Positions 4,647-5,711 of a stretch of 5,711 nt of DNA are shown one piece after another. The stretch's first letter is position 1, and each line of letters starts with the position of its first letter. A program made the translations under genes and the position numbers. Under the pieces are notes generated by a model. It did no database searches, had not been told where the DNA came from, and was given only the letters and a program-made list of their open reading frames with translations. Source of the stretch: Candidatus Iainarchaeum sp. (lineage in GTDB: Archaea > Iainarchaeota > Iainarchaeia > Iainarchaeales > Iainarchaeaceae); contig DUGC01000090.1 in assembly GCA_013331625.1 (NCBI GenBank), positions 16,386 through 22,096 of the forward strand, written 5' to 3'.

Positions 4647-5711
4647 TCAGTGGAGCTCTTGCAACTGCTTGTTTTGTGCGAGTTTCTTCAAGGCTGATTG
4701 GAGTGTTTTGGCTACTTGTTTATCGCTGCCATCGAGTAATATTGGATAGTCGTTGAAGCCGAACATTGTGGCAATTGTTTGGTATTCTTGTTTTGTCAAT
4801 TGTTTTAGGGCTTCGTTTATTACTTGCCGGCGCTCTCTTTCCAGCACTCTATTTTCCACAATATCTGGCGATGTTGTTGCTATTCTGGTTTTAATTTTTC
4901 CACCATATGCCCCTTTTCGGGGTCCTGTTTCTTCCTCATATGTATATCCGCCATGTTCTGCTCCCATTTGTTCCATTGCATCAATTAGGTTCATGCGGTA
5001 ATTAGCCCAATAGCGTGACAATCCTCGGGAAAGCTTTTTTCTAAAAAGTGGATTTTCCCATAATCTGCGCATAATTTCTCGGGCTCTTTGTGCATTTGCT
5101 TTTGCGAATTGTGGGTCTTGATGGAGTTTTCGCATACGTTCGCTTGACCTTTCTGCATTAGCCTTTTTGAATTGGGGATCTGCATTCAACTTTCTCATCT
5201 GCTCTCGTGCTTGTTCTGACATTAATCTGGCAATTTCGGGATTTGCCCATAACCCGTGTAAAGTCCCGCCCGGAGCCCATAATCTATGCATCCTTGTTCG
5301 TGATCGATCCACATTTGCTTTTGCAAATTTGGGATCTGCGTTAAATTTGCGAATCCGTTCGGTGGCAGCCGCTAAAAATTTCGGGTCTGCATTAAGCCTG
5401 CGCATTCTTTCTGATTGGGCTTCTAAAAAGCCGGGTGTTGTGTTTATTCTGCGTGCGTGTTCTCGTCCTCTTTCAGCGTGAGCGTTCATCTGTGTTATTC
5501 TTTCAAGTATCTGTTGCCTGCTTGCTCCTGTAAAATTACCTATGGCAAATGAGCTACGGGATGGAAAATACGCCCGTTTGACTTCTTCAAGAGAATGACC
5601 GGGGTGCCTTATGACGAGTTGCCTGGCAACTTCATCTGGGTTCATGCCGCGGCCGAGCAAAGCAAGTGCACGTTTCCTTGCAAAAAGATTTACCGTTCTA
5701 TTCTGAATTGA
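4647..5711 (-). CDS. Repeat protein with sigma-factor-region-4-like C-terminus (open at right edge)
   Basis: I do not recognise this as a named family. The frame stays open to the right edge (354 residues visible) and upstream codons read as plausible protein (ARKRALALLGRGMNPDEVAR), so the true start probably lies outside the window; in-frame TTG at 5660 and ATG at 5645 lack ribosome binding sites. Counting from the edge, residues 15-50 look like a small helical domain. Residues 87-234 hold about seven units of the type RMRKLNADPxFxxANxER, rich in Arg and Lys and likely helical; they recall modular DNA-binding repeats (NUMOD3-like) of homing endonuclease and related proteins. Residues 279-353 run SPDIVENRVLERERRQVI, then EALKQLTKQEYQTIATMFGFND, then a short VAKTLQSALKKLAQ helix. 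This parallels the linker and first helices of sigma-70 region 4, with a shortened helix-turn-helix. No nuclease motif is visible. A DNA-binding role is inferred. By eye, third codon positions are more AT-rich than in the secretion genes. Confidence 0.72.
   Translation of the reverse strand, partial: SIQNRTVNLFARKRALALLGRGMNPDEVARQLVIRHPGHSLEEVKRAYFPSRSSFAIGNFTGASRQQILERITQMNAHAERGREHARRINTTPGFLEAQSERMRRLNADPKFLAAATERIRKFNADPKFAKANVDRSRTRMHRLWAPGGTLHGLWANPEIARLMSEQAREQMRKLNADPQFKKANAERSSERMRKLHQDPQFAKANAQRAREIMRRLWENPLFRKKLSRGLSRYWANYRMNLIDAMEQMGAEHGGYTYEEETGPRKGAYGGKIKTRIATTSPDIVENRVLERERRQVINEALKQLTKQEYQTIATMFGFNDYPILLDGSDKQVAKTLQSALKKLAQNKQLQELH
5010..5453 (-). repeat. In-frame tandem repeats coding the R-L-x-x-DP-x-F units
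   Basis: About seven tandem units within the coding region. Protein unit starts are RRINTTPGF, MRRLNADPKF, IRKFNADPKF, MHRLWAPGG (with an insertion leading to LWANPEI), MRKLNADPQF, MRKLHQDPQF and MRRLWENPLF. Most are spaced 21 residues (63 bp), with one 17-residue unit. At DNA level the similarity is visible but imperfect; on the plus strand GGATCTGCATTCAA, GGATCTGCGTTAAA and GGGTCTGCATTAAG recur. This indicates fairly old duplications held by selection on the protein. Confidence 0.8.

Noticed and set aside
5010..5453. CRISPR array suggested by regular repeats of about 63 bp
   Set aside because: The repeats are imperfect, in frame, without unique spacers, and encode a regular protein motif; they are coding tandem repeats.
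1..5711. tRNA, rRNA, insertion sequence or attachment site
   Set aside because: No cloverleaf-like segment, rRNA motif, transposase or terminal inverted repeats were seen on either strand; gaps between genes are all under about 100 bp.

Overview
The window most likely comes from an archaeon, probably a DPANN-type lineage such as Micrarchaeota, Diapherotrites or a relative. The lineage is inferred from gene content and promoter style, not from a marker gene. Short TATA-like boxes lie about 25 bp upstream of two start codons that have no ribosome binding site, which is the pattern of leaderless archaeal transcripts. Other genes carry strong Shine-Dalgarno sequences matching an archaeal 16S tail. 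All seven supported genes are on the minus strand, so the window reads right to left, and no gap between genes exceeds about 100 bp.

Right part (about 3000-5711): three single genes. The first, open at the right edge, encodes a repeat protein: about seven copies of a 17-21 residue 'R-L-x-x-DP-x-F' unit, followed by a C-terminal segment resembling region 4 of a bacterial sigma factor. Next is a small multi-pass membrane protein of the DUF1624 / heparan-alpha-glucosaminide N-acetyltransferase-like family. Then comes a classical short-chain dehydrogenase/reductase with a hydrophobic, basic C-terminal tail. The last two seem to have their own promoters and no obvious link to the left part.

Left part (1 to about 2960): a compact operon for a type IV secretion / conjugation-like channel. 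In transcription order it holds a VirB2/TrbC-like two-helix pilin, a VirB6/TrbL-like polytopic channel protein with a signal peptide, a PrgI (VirB3-like) protein fused to the N-terminal domain of a TraC/VirB4 ATPase, and the first 205 residues of the remaining VirB4-like ATPase, which runs off the left edge. Gaps are 7-18 bp and each gene has its own ribosome binding site; one of these contains the stop codon of the gene before it. The set matches the core of bacterial conjugation machines and of the crenarchaeal Ced/Ted DNA-import systems. The ATPase would power the machine, PrgI/VirB3 would tie it to the membrane, VirB6 would form the channel and VirB2 the pilus. No relaxase, coupling protein or integrase is visible, so conjugative element, DNA-uptake system and protein secretion system remain open.
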